Shown here: piece by piece, positions 33,250 to 44,018 of the stretch | How the letters are laid out: the number at the start of each line of letters is the position of its first letter | How positions within the stretch are numbered: position 1 is the first letter of the stretch | Assembly: GCA_040285825.1 (NCBI GenBank) | Contig: JAUPSS010000004.1 | Span: 4,781,658 to 4,845,657, forward strand | Reading direction: 5' to 3' | Origin: Eukaryota sp. TZLM1-RC | Lineage: Eukaryota > Metamonada: BaSk clade | DNA length: 64,000 nt | The notes under the pieces: generated by a model | Told to the model about the DNA's origin: nothing | Databases searched by the model: none | Seen by the model: the letters and a program-made list of their open reading frames with translations, nothing else | Position numbers and translations under genes: made by a program

Positions 33250-34139
33250 CAAAAAAATGGCAAATTACTTGAAAGTTCGAGTAACACTCACACTCAGTTT
33301 CGAGAACACCAAGCAATACTCAAGTAATACTCCAGTAACAAAAGCCCGTTTCTTCACCTATAACTAAGCACTCGGTTAAATCCAATTTTTCCATGATCAC
33401 ACATAATGAAAACGGGGTCGAGGTCCATAGACGGACATGTTCCTTTCTCTCTGTTTCTCTCTCAAGTTTAATCACTGGATTGCTTATGGTTGTGTCTTTC
33501 TTGACCCAAGAGTAGACCTCAATTCTATTCCAGAGAAATTGAAATCAGAAATTATCGTTTCCATTTTCGAACAGTACCTCAAAACTCATTACGGAACCAA
33601 AGAAGTACAAATCAGTGACCAAGGTGAGCAGTGGGAATGTGTCAGCTCACGGGAAGGCTATTGTATCAGCTTAAACCAAAGAAAAAGCAGAAATATGGTA
33701 AATTAGAAGATGAGATAAGAACTTACAGATCTCATTCTATTCAGGAAATCCATTCAGACCCACTTACGTTTTGGGAAATGCAATCGGGTTTTTCCCTGTT
33801 TTTAGCAAAGCTGCTCAAGACTTTCTTAGTATCCAGCCTTCTTCTGTTGCTACAGAATCCCTTTTTTTTCTTTTGTGCAGGTAATCTGATTAACGCCAGA
33901 CGTACAAGATTGAATACTGAAAGTGTACATGCAATTCTGAGTTTGAAATCATGAAGTTGTTATAGTTTGGATGATAAATAAACCATTGTGAATTTTTGTT
34001 AATTTATTTTTTAATACTACAGTTTAGTTGTACTTGAATAGGACTTGAGTAGTAGTCAAGTAAATTTCTCAAATCTTTGAGTTATACTGATACTCCCTTT
34101 TCAGTAGCCTAAGTATTACTTGAGTAATTGCCATCTCTG
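33250..34139 (+). mobile_element. Second hAT element remnant with imperfect terminal inverted repeats
   Basis: The right end reads (inwards) CAGAGATGGCAATTACTCAA. The left end at 33250 reads CAAAAAAATGGCAAATTACT, an imperfect TIR. TACTTGAGTA-like motifs recur just inside both ends. Between them, plus-strand frames at 33437-33706 and 33631-33954 hold the hAT C-terminus: FLDPR, then an HSDPLTFWEMQSGF block, a small deletion in the ERVFS region, and AGNLINARRTRLN. An 8-bp target-site duplication is not clear. It is inactive: the N-terminal half is missing. Confidence 0.65.
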
Positions 34140-34327
34140 CTCACAACCCACTCAAAAAGCGATTCTCAGCACTACAACAATTACTTGTTGCTCACTATTT
34201 TGTCATTTAGTTTTAGGATAGATTCTTTCCGTGCAAAGTAGGATTTGGCCATATCATAATTAGAGGACCATCGTGTTGAGTTGGCTCACTTTGGAGTTTT
34301 ACACACATGTCTTAGTTTTTCAAGATA

Positions 34328-34498
34328 CACTACTGGCAGTAATTAGTCTCACTGAGACTAATTTTGTTCTCGAATTTTTCCGGTTGAAAACACGAAAATT
34401 TATGGTACTAATTGAGAACATAATTAGTCCCACTTGATGATTTTGAGTGATGCCATAGACATAATTAGTCTCAGTGAGACTAATTACTGCCAGCAGTG
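34328..34498. mobile_element. 171-bp MITE with long inverted repeats and TA duplication
   Basis: Both ends begin CACTRCTGGCAGTAATTAG and continue as near-perfect inverted repeats of about 35 bp (one mismatch near the tip). The element is bounded by TA at 34326-34327 and 34499-34500. Inside each arm the sequence ATTAGTCTCA/TGAGACTAAT is itself palindromic. It has no coding capacity. The TA target and TIR start fit a Tc1/mariner/pogo-type non-autonomous element. Confidence 0.85.
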
Positions 34499-34500
34499 TA

Positions 34501-35334
34501 ATTATCTTTCCAAAGCAATGCGTTACACATCCACAAGATGCATCTTGAGTTCATTACATAGTTTCTTATTCGGAGAACAATTATCTGCGGTAATGAGCAA
34601 AACATTAGTCAAATGCTTGTTTTGAAAGCTATACTAACTGTCGGAATCAATTCAATGTGTGCACTTTTTACGGAACTCAGTGGCCATTTGATATGCTTTA
34701 GGAGTTGAAAACAACGGAATGGCATTCATAAGATACAAAACACAATTAATTTTCACAAGTAAACACATTTTACGAATGAAGTTTTAGTCTAAAGGAATCC
34801 AACTTATATCCACAAAATTCTCATTTTTCCAAAAGGTCTGGGACATGTCAACCCACTTTTCTAAAAAGTGGAACACGTCTACCCTCCACTCTTATGTTGC
34901 TATTTTTGTACCCAATTCCTTTATGGAAACAGTTCACATCATGATGTAATTGATGACGCCATTACTTCAGCGTTTCATGCTATATCAGTGACCTCTTACT
35001 TTCAGTAGTACATCAACCAACCTATAACAACTTGAACAAACACACCCTCGACGCCTTTGCTTCTAAAAACCATGGCGGTAAGCTCCTGGTGTGCGTTTAC
35101 CGTTATTTCGGCTGATCACGGGACAGATAGTCATAATACAATACTCTGTGGCCACTGACGGTGTGAGTTTGTAACACACACTACAACGGTAGGCAGTTTC
35201 AGTAGAGTCAAAAAACTGGTAACAGTCTTGGCAGAGTTGCAGAGGGTTGTGGATTACAAGAACCTAAAAACATCGTTTAATAGCACAAACATGTCAGCTA
35301 AACGTTGAAGTTGCTGGTGAATGTTTCTGAAATG
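34501..35334. other. Gap between MITE and composite element
   Basis: No gene. Around 34844-34880 there is a small hairpin-like motif, CCACTTTT...AAAAGTGG. Otherwise nothing is recognised. Confidence 0.4.
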
Positions 35335-35458
35335 AATGAAAAGTGAAAACCTCCCAGAACCAAGTTGAAGGTTAAAAACCTGCCAGAATAGGCATTCAGA
35401 ATTTAAGAATGGGGTAACAAGTGCAAAATTTGATAACTAAGATCATTTTTTTCTCTAC

Positions 35459-35854
35459 ATGTCAGACGCACCCCCTGGTATACAGAGCATTCAGAATTAT
35501 ATGGATTCGCTGCTGAGTGCAACCATCCAGGAACAAGCTTGCATTAAGCCCTACTGGGAGCTCATTTCCATCCCTCATGAAATTCCATCTTCACAGGTGA
35601 GTTCGTGTTCAACCAAATATAACAAGGGAACTTTTTCTCATGAAGACTCTCCTTGTTATTTGGTTGAATATAGACTATTTGGTCAGATTGAATCTTCCTC
35701 TTTTTTGATTGAGAAGGGTCAACTTGTCCAAGTAGTCCATCAGGAAGTTTTTATAAATTGTTTTTTAATTTATTCTTTAACATTATTGATTAATAAACAT
35801 TTGATAAGCCCTTCAAGAAAACACATTATCTATGAATTTGCTGGCTGTGCCTGA
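35459..35854 (+). pseudogene. N-terminal ORF of composite element 1 (unknown), containing an inverted repeat
   Basis: 131 codons from the ATG of the conserved MSDAPPG segment. The first ~45 residues look like natural protein. After that the DNA contains an inverted repeat (about 35612-35684): CAACCAAATATAACAAGG on the left and CCTTGTTATTTGGTTG on the right, with a loop of about 35 nt. This may be a small insertion or an intron-like hairpin. What follows (VEYRLFGQIES...) may belong to the start of a B-family polymerase domain, but that is speculative. Confidence 0.4.
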
Positions 35855-36177
35855 GGTGCGAATCTGGAAGCCGTATGTGTCTCACACATCAGTGTTTCCA
35901 CCCACAGCCTCTTTATAGTAGGGGGGCAATTCATTTTGTGTTTTTTTTGGGGAGATTGATGACCTATCTGATGAAATATTTTATAATTTTTCATTAAAAA
36001 TTATTTAAATTTAATTCTTTTTATGATAAAAATATGTATTTTAAAAAATTAATTTATCAGTTGGAGGACTTTTGTGGAGGACTTTTGTGATCTTTGAGAA
36101 AAGTCAACAAACAGAAACGAACATGATTGCAAAGTTGATTATGAAAATATCACTTTAATCATTCCTGTGAAAAAAAA

Positions 36178-36660
36178 TTGCTGAGTTCATTTAAAGAATT
36201 ATTAGAAACTTATAATCCTCATATAATATGTGGTTTTAATATTCTCAAATTTGACATTCCATATATTATGAAAGGTTCTGAAAATGAGGACTTTTTTAAG
36301 GGTCAAATCCGTGCTGGTGAATGGGTTCAATACTTTAACACATATTTAATAGAATTGAATCACGAATACTTGAACCCCTGAATTACTGGTCGATTTGTTG
36401 TTGATACCTGTAGTATTTACACAAATTATTTTCTACCACGCAAACGAAGCACAGTTTCTAAAATCTGATTAGGGGAAAGTAAAATTGACGTTGATCCTCA
36501 GTATATTGCAAAGTATTAGAAGGTTCAAGAACATGATCCCCTCTCAAATTTTTCTTATCCCAAAGAAGAACTGCAGTTGCAGTTTATTGTTTAAGTGATA
36601 CAGATTTAACCATCAAATTATTTAATTTCTTTAGCAATGACCAATTCATGGAAACTGTTA
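36178..36660 (+). pseudogene. B-family DNA polymerase 3'-5' exonuclease-like remnant
   Basis: In one frame: YNPHIICGFNILKFDIPYI, the Exo II pattern (G-[FY]-N...F-D-[ILV]-P-Y). After a TGA at 36379-36381 it continues with GRFVVDTCSIY, then after another TGA with LGESKIDVDPQYI, as in family B polymerases (GR..D......Lg..K.D). After a frame change it reads YCLSDTDLTIKLF, the Exo III (Y-X3-D) pattern. Palm motifs (SLYPS, DTDS) are not found. Polymerase family B domains of this type occur in viruses and self-synthesising transposons. It is clearly inactive. The same region in the 49.8 kb copy shows Exo I-like and Exo II-like stretches. Confidence 0.55.
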
Positions 36661-36689
36661 AACATTAACCTTATGATGATTATAAGGAT

Positions 36690-38872
36690 AGTCTGAAAAA
36701 TGTCATCAGAGATCCGAAAATGCTTGACGTGATCGATGAGGCAGTAATTAGGTGTCAGGAAATTTTTGGTTTAGAATTCATTTGTGGTTAATATTTGCAT
36801 CTTTTTGACTTGAACCCAATTGATATTTTACCAAAAATTGAAACCCAATTATTTCGTGACGCTTTTCTTGTGGTCACGTCCCACAATGAGCAGGAAAGTT
36901 CCCTAAACCCAAAGACAAAAACAGCTTTGCAAAATCCTCGTTGTGACCCGTTGTTTAAATTCTATCACCAACACTTTAAAGAAAAACTTGTTCCAAAAGT
37001 TTTATCAAAAAAAGGAATCAGTAATATTTTGTATTAAACGATTGACAAACTTATAGTGAATTTCAAAAATAACATCCAGTAGCATTACTTTGATTACTTG
37101 GATCGGTTTGTTGATGTGTTTTATGATGTTGGGAAAAACAACAACGTTCTGAAAAAGCAAGATCAGAAAAACTTCTCATCATTCATCAACACAATTGAAT
37201 CTCTCTTTCTAGAAGGATGTAGAGATATTGATGGCGAAACCTCTGCAATGAGAAACAAAGTCTCATCAATTACTTCGCTTTACATTAATGACCGGATCCC
37301 TCTTTCACTTCCCAGTAATTCTAAAAGGGAAAAATGTTCAAAATTTGATTTTTCATCAAAATCAAATTACTATTTGAGGGCAATGTTTTATATATATAAT
37401 TATTTAGAAAATGAGGAGAGCAAACTCTCTCATGCTCTGCCTTGGAAGAATTCTTTTATTCCCTCGTTTTTCAGAATTGACAACACAAGTTTATTGGACT
37501 TGTTCTTTGTACAATTCAAGGACGTTCTTGGTTAAAGGTCGTCCTACCAATGCAATGATCAAGCTGCTGATTGGGTTTAATGGAATACCTTCTTGAAAAT
37601 GGATAAAATTAAAAACACTAAAAATTATTCAGAAAGTTCCAAGTACATCAAGTCTTGTATCGAGACTGATGGAATAGCGGTATCATTCATTCAATCTAGA
37701 ATTGACTTGACAAATACAAAGTAACTGCAAAAGAAATGAAAGATAAAGAAAAATATATTGATGATCCCAGCTTCAATCCTTCTGAACTTCAAGATATGGC
37801 CCTTGCTGCTTCTGATCCAGGGAAATTTGATCTACTCTATTTTTCTGCCAATTTAGCTACTGGAATGACTCATTCAAAAAAACCTGAGAGAGATAAATAT
37901 GTTCATTTCAGGTACACTCAAAATCAACGAAGATTTAAGTCGAAAAGTTCCAAATTCAAAAGAATAAGAGACAGCAAATGGAATGACACTCTGATCACAA
38001 TAAGTAAGTTTACTGGTAGAGTGATTGATCTATCCAATTATGAACCATCTGAAGAGCACAAGAAAGGATGGATTTAAACAGCAGTATAATTAATCAAATG
38101 ACTGAAAGAACAATTAGTTTATTAAGAGGTGAAGTTCCTCAAAAAAATCAATTTTCCCCACGAAATTGATAACTCATTAAATTTGAGAAATAATAATCAC
38201 ACGACTAAATCTGTCGCAGAATGGGAAGCAACTTTATCCCAATTCAATTCCAAAAGGTGCAGGTTTGATAGATTTATGGCATATATTAAACAAAAAAAAT
38301 ATGTGAATGGTATTGTTGGTGAAATCTATCATCAAAAAATATTTACGAAACTAAGATGGTGGACTGAGACTAATCGCACAAGATCTGAGGCGAAGATGAT
38401 TCAGAAATTCAAATCAGTAATTGGTGATCCCGGCCAAGTAGTTATTGGAATCGGAGACTGGGAACAACGAAAACACATGAAATTCAAAGAGCCTACAAAA
38501 GGAAAAGAGTTGAGAATTCTATTTAAAAAGGCTGGTTATAAGGTCTTTTTGATTGATAAGTTTCGAACGAGTTGCTGTTTCAACTGTAAGAAAGCGGAGA
38601 AAACAGTTGAAACATTCCGATGGTGTAGAAATCCAAGGCCATGGAATAGGCATGAGATGTCTATTCGTCATGGGCTTGCCATGTGTAAATCATGTGGAAG
38701 TTTGTGGAATAGAGATCGAAATGCTTCGCTGAATATGTTGGCAGCGATGGAAGCACATGTAAAAGGTGGGGATAGACCAGAACACCTACAGAGAGTCAAG
38801 GTTGACAAAGGTTCAAAGAAAGTCAACAAGAAAATCACTTCTCAAAAACTGAGTCCTTCTGTATCAGTGTAA
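36690..38872 (+). pseudogene. Fanzor nuclease (family A), broken, with intact C-terminal RuvC part
   Basis: It can be followed in pieces: a helical N-terminal and middle part (36795-37037, 37098-37535, about 37560-37720), then 37736-38077 with RuvC-I ASDPGKFDLLYF and the Fanzor FRYTQNQRRF segment. Then 38129-38872 is 247 open codons with VVIGIGDWEQ (RuvC-II region), DKFRTS, the zinc ribbon CFNC...CKSC and RuvC-III WNRDRNASLN. Fanzors are eukaryotic RNA-guided DNA nucleases related to TnpB. At least four breaks separate the pieces. It ends 42 bp before the ATG of the next host gene on the same strand. Confidence 0.8.
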
Positions 38873-38914
38873 AAAGGACACTTGTTTTATTGTTATAGTC
38901 ATCATCTTTAACTA

Positions 38915-40576
38915 ATGGCCTCCATACGTCCACTCTCCTCCATTGTAGCTGAATTATCTGATGCTCTGTCAGATACTTCCACTTCACAGTCTTCTGCAGT
39001 CAGTACCTCCACTTTTAAACTACTACAAACTATTCCACCAACTCAAAGGGCCATTAACCAACTAGACACCACTCCACTCTCTTCACTCAGCTTTCCAAAT
39101 CTCTCTACACTCTCTCCATCCACTGAAACCTTTCTCGAACTCCTCAAAGTCCGAAATCGTGCTTCCGAACTTTTGGAATCAGCGAACCGTCAGAAACGTC
39201 TCCCTTTGCTGTCCCGTGAAGCTAACTTTCTTTGTAACCAGCTTTCAACACTGTTTCAAATTGAAAGCTTTGTTCGAGCTGTGGAAGTATTCAAAGAACT
39301 CAAAGGTGCCTCTGAAACTGACCCTCAACATTCGGAAGCTTGCTCACGTTTGCAAGTCGTGATTAAGCAATCAGGTCAAAAACTTATCAAAGAGGCAGTC
39401 AAAGTCAAGGACAGTCAAAAACTAAGTAATGCCAGCAATGCACTTGTTGATATTGGTTTTCGTCAAATTGTATCAGAAGTCTTAGTTGATGAGCTATCAC
39501 GTGTTATTTCTGACCGGTCAAAAGGCCAAAAGGTTGACGTGATTGCTGATTATTTGATTGATTACGAGTTTGTCAATCAAATCACGAGTCAGTTTGGCTT
39601 TGATGATTTAAGAATTTTTTCATTGATATCAGTTTTTTCGGAGTTTTCAGTTAGTAATTCTGATTTAATCAAATCAGCTGCTGATGTGTCAAAAATGATT
39701 GTTGACGTATCTCAAATGATTGACCAATCAGATTCTAATTTGATTACTTTTTTTGGCCTACTCACTCAACCTTTGGTGGATCAGTTAGACGAGTATCTGA
39801 AAATTTCATTATTTGATAGTAGCTCATTAAATTCAATCAAAGTCAGAAACTTGGAAGATTTTGAGCTATTTTCTGTCAAATTAACTGATATTGGTGGACT
39901 TTTGGTTTCTATTATGGCTCAATCATTTGAATTTTTAGAAGGATCAGTTGTTGACATATTTTTTAAACAAATGGAAATTTTCCTTAATGAGCTTTACTTG
40001 ATCTTGGATGAGCTGTTCTCGTCTATGACACCTGTCTACCTGTCAAGATGTCAATCAAATGTCGATTTAAACCCTTGTACACATATTGGCTATGATGAAA
40101 ATGGACTTGTTTATTTGTTGAATTCCCTGGAATTCAGCTTGGATTATGACCGTTTTAGATCAAATTTAGATAAAATTCCTGAAAATGAAAAACTTTTATC
40201 AAGTATTGTTGGAAGTCAATGTTATTCAGACCGTATTTTTGACCTTCTCAGTACTTCAAAAGACCTTTTCTCCAATGTTAATAGGGTTTATTCAACTGGA
40301 ATTGCATCTTTAATATTAAACGTAGTAGCTGGTGATGTTGTTTTGAAGTTATTAAATTCTAAATCTGAAGATAATTTGGAGTATGTTGTTTTACTTTGCG
40401 ATGCGATTGAGTACTTGCCCTCACAAATAGACAAAATTTATTCTAAAGTTAGTAACTCAAAGTCCACTGCCGATTTAATTCAATCAATTTGTTGGATGTT
40501 GATACAATATTTTGATGGTATTTCTGATGTTTTTTATGATGAAACAATTATTGAAACAATTAGACGATTCTTGTAA
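38915..40576 (+). CDS. Large helical protein, possibly a vesicle-tethering (COG/exocyst-like) subunit
   Basis: 553 residues, intronless, starting at the first ATG and ending TAA. The N-terminus is Ser/Thr-rich. From residue ~70 onward it is all-helical with long amphipathic segments (RNRASELLESANRQKRLPLL, then VEVFKELKG) and a regular hydrophobic pattern to the end. No signal peptide or membrane segment. This looks like the CATCHR-type rod subunits of COG or exocyst, but I see no diagnostic motif; other helical-rod proteins are possible. The Fanzor of composite element 1 ends only 42 bp upstream, so the promoter may lie inside the element. Confidence 0.5.
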   Translation: MASIRPLSSIVAELSDALSDTSTSQSSAVSTSTFKLLQTIPPTQRAINQLDTTPLSSLSFPNLSTLSPSTETFLELLKVRNRASELLESANRQKRLPLLSREANFLCNQLSTLFQIESFVRAVEVFKELKGASETDPQHSEACSRLQVVIKQSGQKLIKEAVKVKDSQKLSNASNALVDIGFRQIVSEVLVDELSRVISDRSKGQKVDVIADYLIDYEFVNQITSQFGFDDLRIFSLISVFSEFSVSNSDLIKSAADVSKMIVDVSQMIDQSDSNLITFFGLLTQPLVDQLDEYLKISLFDSSSLNSIKVRNLEDFELFSVKLTDIGGLLVSIMAQSFEFLEGSVVDIFFKQMEIFLNELYLILDELFSSMTPVYLSRCQSNVDLNPCTHIGYDENGLVYLLNSLEFSLDYDRFRSNLDKIPENEKLLSSIVGSQCYSDRIFDLLSTSKDLFSNVNRVYSTGIASLILNVVAGDVVLKLLNSKSEDNLEYVVLLCDAIEYLPSQIDKIYSKVSNSKSTADLIQSICWMLIQYFDGISDVFYDETIIETIRRFL

Positions 40577-40917
40577 TATTGAAAAATCTTAATTATTGTG
40601 TAATATACTTAAATTCTTGAATAATTCCAAATATACTATTGGTAAAGTGTATCAATAATAGGAAATGAAATTGTTGGTTGTTATCATTGTTTTTTAATGG
40701 AACTTTCGCTTTTGCAAGATATCTAGTTTGAAGTATACTGGTATTGTCAGTTAATTTGATGACCCCCCCCCCTCCTCCCCGAATCTAACTCAAAATTCAT
40801 TCAAAATTTTAAATAGTTCATTAGCTATTGATTCTGAATAAATCAATCTAAATATTTGACTTTCAATTAAATATCCAGTTAAATTGTTTTCATGAAATCA
40901 ATCAAGTGTCAAAAAAC
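40577..40917. other. Convergent 3' intergenic region with a poly-C tract
   Basis: About 340 bp between two convergent genes. It contains a C-rich run at about 40762-40780 in otherwise AT-rich DNA. No gene. Confidence 0.5.
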
Positions 40918-42309
40918 TCATAGTATTAATGATTGAATTCCCAAAATGGAAAGTCCAATAAAAAGAACTATTGTAGTGACTCCAAATCCATATTTAATAA
41001 ATCTAGAAAATTTCAACTCAAAACCCAAAGACTTTAACAACCCAAGCCACATAATACCAGCTAAACTTCCCAAAGGTGTGATATTAGCACCAATATTACT
41101 AGCAAAAGCTACTGAATAGATGGAAGCCGTAGAAACCACTTTTTGAGAATTAATAATTGAAGCAAAGAGAACAGACATTGGAATGTTGTTTAAAAGGTTA
41201 CACGAAAATGCAGCAGTAATGCCATAAACATAGACATCAATCAAGTTGTGCAGTCTTGATGGAGCTAACGTCTTTACATCACTTAGTGTTGTTTCTACTA
41301 CGCGCGAGACACCTGATCTCTCCATTGAAAGAGTAAGAATGAACATTGAGAGTAAAAAAATAGCCAAAGTCCATGGAATATTGACAATAACCTTCTTCAA
41401 ATAATTGAATGCGTAAAAGCTGCTAGAACAAATCTGCCGAATGAAGAATGAAACAATTAAACAACAGCAGACACAAAGACTAGAAAGAGTGACATTAAGA
41501 TGGAAAATGGGACCAACAGCTATCAAAACGACAGCAACAAAGAGATGAAGTCCCCCAATAAAAGCACCAGTACGATCAAAGAAAACCTCTTCTGATGGTG
41601 AATCATTGTTGGATGAAATTAATTTTAAACTCGCCTTCTTGTAAATCAAAAAACCATTCAAAAAACCAGCAACAATAACAGTTAAAAATAAAGTCGAAGT
41701 GTATTTTAGAAAGTTTAGATTAAAATAAGCCCCCAAATACAAAGTGGTGGGGTTCCCAATTATTAAAAATGAAGACCAAATATTTGTTGAAAAAAACTGA
41801 CACATTAAAAAACATTCAGGGTCAAAACCAGCTTGTTTGGTTAGGTTGTAAATGATGGGAGTTAATACAAGAATAACAACATCATTTGAAGTAAAGATGG
41901 TTGTCATAGAAACAATTGTAAATAAGGTCCAGTAGAATTTTGTTAATGAATTGCCAAAAGTTTTGAGACACAAAGTTGCAATATGTTCGAAAAAACCAGT
42001 CTTACCAAGAGATAAAGAAAGAAATGTCAAAGAGAAGAACAAAAGCAGGATGGATAGTGGATTCACATTGAGTGAGCGATCGAAAAGAGAAAGGGTGAGG
42101 GAAATGGTAGAGCGGGGGTTAAAGATAAACAGTATCAGTGGCCCAAGCAGTGAACATACCCAATAGGAAGAAAAAGTTCGATTCAACTTTGTAATGGTGA
42201 TATTGGGATAACGGGACGAGGACAAGGTGACTGAAAGCGTTGTAGCAGCGAATGCTATTAATGAACTCAGCATAGGGTATGGGTTTACTTCAAAATAAAA
42301 TGTGTTCAA
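40918..42309 (-). CDS. ArsB/NhaD-type (ion transporter superfamily) permease
   Basis: 463 residues, intronless, with about 11-12 hydrophobic segments. Two family signatures are present: TIFTSNDVVILVLTPIIYN near residue 135-155 and, in the second half, SCNLLNNIPMSVLFAS, followed by NIGANITPLGSLAGIMWL. These re-entrant loops with the SND and NNIP/GANITPLGS patterns are typical of ArsB/NhaD and P-protein (OCA2) relatives. The substrate is not readable from sequence; arsenite, sodium/proton exchange or organic anions are known in the superfamily. It ends TGA. A LINE with an 11-bp duplication sits about 300 bp upstream. Confidence 0.8.
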   Translation of the reverse strand: MNTFYFEVNPYPMLSSLIAFAATTLSVTLSSSRYPNITITKLNRTFSSYWVCSLLGPLILFIFNPRSTISLTLSLFDRSLNVNPLSILLLFFSLTFLSLSLGKTGFFEHIATLCLKTFGNSLTKFYWTLFTIVSMTTIFTSNDVVILVLTPIIYNLTKQAGFDPECFLMCQFFSTNIWSSFLIIGNPTTLYLGAYFNLNFLKYTSTLFLTVIVAGFLNGFLIYKKASLKLISSNNDSPSEEVFFDRTGAFIGGLHLFVAVVLIAVGPIFHLNVTLSSLCVCCCLIVSFFIRQICSSSFYAFNYLKKVIVNIPWTLAIFLLSMFILTLSMERSGVSRVVETTLSDVKTLAPSRLHNLIDVYVYGITAAFSCNLLNNIPMSVLFASIINSQKVVSTASIYSVAFASNIGANITPLGSLAGIMWLGLLKSLGFELKFSRFIKYGFGVTTIVLFIGLSILGIQSLIL

Positions 42310-42600
42310 GAAAAATGAATTTTATTCCTGGAACAGTCACATTTTACAACTCAACAACAGACCTTAACTAATACTTTTTCTACTCAAATCCCAGCAATTA
42401 AATGAAAAATATTTTTTTCGATTTTTTTCTTTATTTTTGCAAAAAATATTACACAAAGGGATTAATCACACCCAACTTCATTCACATTCAACATCATTTG
42501 ATCTACCGTCTGTGTATAAGCGGCTACAAGTATTAAGTATCAGGTGTTGCAAATTTCAAATCAAACAAATTAAAACATTATCTTACCCACTATGAAAAGA
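42310..42600. other. Upstream region of the permease gene
   Basis: AT-rich, no gene. It presumably holds the promoter. Confidence 0.4.
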
Positions 42601-42611
42601 AATTTAATGGT

Positions 42612-43115
42612 AAAATCACGTATTTATTGAATTTGCACACTTGATTAAATTAAATCATAACTAATGGGACGACTATCATTAAACCAAGATTTCCTCTACA
42701 AAATCTTGATTTGCTTGCTGTCTAGCTAAAGCTTCTCTAATTCGATTGAAAAACCGCGGTAATCTATTAATAATGGCAAATTGAATCCGTGAACGCCATA
42801 AAAAAATATCAAATCTTTTCATTGTTTTTTCTTTCACCATTTTTTGGAAGTCATCCAAAAAAGTTTCTGCTTCAACTGACAATCTTCCATTTATCGAAAA
42901 TGGGAAAGCAATAAAAACCAGCTGTGTATTGCTATCGACATTTGCATCTTCAATTTCTTTATCATATTTTCTATGTTTTTCTTTTGCTTTAAAATCCAGA
43001 GCAGCCACAGGATTAAGTTTTCTTCTGTGAACCAAAGTATCGTTTGCAACATTACATGAGACAAAGTCAACAATAGCTTCAGAATTATCAATCCAATCAC
43101 AGTATACATCACCTC
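42612..43115 (-). mobile_element. LINE family 1, 5'-truncated insertion with 11-bp duplication
   Basis: About 500 bp of the 3' end of LINE family 1, nearly identical to 8100-8631 in reverse. It covers part of the RLE domain (VVDF-region, KEKHRKYDKE) and the C-terminus. It is flanked by direct repeats AATTTAATGGT at 42601-42611 and 43116-43126. The 5' truncation inside the RLE domain and the duplication indicate a recent target-primed insertion. Confidence 0.8.
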
Positions 43116-43289
43116 AATTTAATGGTCTAATACATTCGATCTTTTCCCGGTTATCAAGGACAATTTTTCAAAAATCATAGGGGAAACAATCTAAATAATT
43201 GATGCCTAAAAGTTTCAGAAACACAAAATCAGTGGAAAATTTTTCTTATGAAAAATAATTAAAAGAAAACGTTAACCAAAAAAAGGGTT

Positions 43290-44018
43290 TTCATTTTGAG
43301 AAGTTGGATTATTTTTTACGTTTCAATTTTATTGAAGAAACAATGTCTGATTCAATCAAATTCCAAAGACTGGCTGAAGATTGTGTTAATGATTGTCAGC
43401 TACTGATAAAAAGTTTCAAATTATTTTTATTATTTGAATTTGGATGCAATTCAGAAACTACCGAAGAAACCCGCAATCAAAGTTGTCAAATTCAATTTAA
43501 AAAAAGATAAGGTTTCCAGGTAAGCAGAAGATTATTGAACGTGCTGTTCGTACCTTTTCGTTGATAAATTGTCGAGCCAAGGATTTATTATCAGCATTTC
43601 TAATTAATTCATTCCATCATGGTTTGGAATTTTTTTTGCAAATGCTGCATTTACCAAATTTGAAAATCAACAATTCTACATTTTCGTAAATTTGTAGAGC
43701 TGTTTGCCACCAAAATGTAAAAAAACCGAGATCTCTGAAATTTATAATTCAAAAATCAAACCTATGTTGATTAATCCACAAAAACTCAATGCAATACGTT
43801 CTGGAATCGAGATACTAATTCTGCACTAAATATTCATTTGTTGGCTGAAGACATTTTGGTTGGAAGAGAGAGATCAGAGGTGTTCAAGAGACAACAGTCT
43901 CAAACGAGTGTAATTGAACCCACTGATGAAAGCCAGAGAGATGTTGATAAGGATTGTGAAGGTGATGGTACACCAATGAGTCCGATTCAACAACCAAACC
44001 GCAATATATTATCATGAG
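43290..44018 (+). pseudogene. Fanzor relic (family A) with internal deletions
   Basis: The left part (about 43340-43510) resembles a Fanzor N-terminal helical region (AEDCVNDCQLLIKSFKLFLL). A garbled middle follows. From about 43790 a frame reads CNTFWNRDTNSALN, the RuvC-III motif, then an acidic tail ending at a TGA near 44017. RuvC-I, RuvC-II and half of the zinc ribbon are lost. The RuvC-III stretch is nearly the same as that at 0.53 kb. The downstream host gene (MGMT) is in the opposite orientation, so this copy does not follow the upstream-of-ATG pattern. Confidence 0.6.

Larger units (their letters stand above)
35335..38890 (+). mobile_element. Composite element 1: PolB-exonuclease-like remnant followed by Fanzor (family A)
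   Basis: It is defined by comparison with a second copy at 49365-53047. Both start with a similar ~145-bp leader that ends at a conserved ATG/ATC-TCTGACGCNCCC segment. Both then carry a polymerase-exonuclease-like stretch and a Fanzor. The right end is not fixed: the Fanzor stop is at 38872 and the next host gene starts at 38915. I found no inverted repeats or duplications. The copy is degraded by multiple stops and shifts. Confidence 0.6.
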
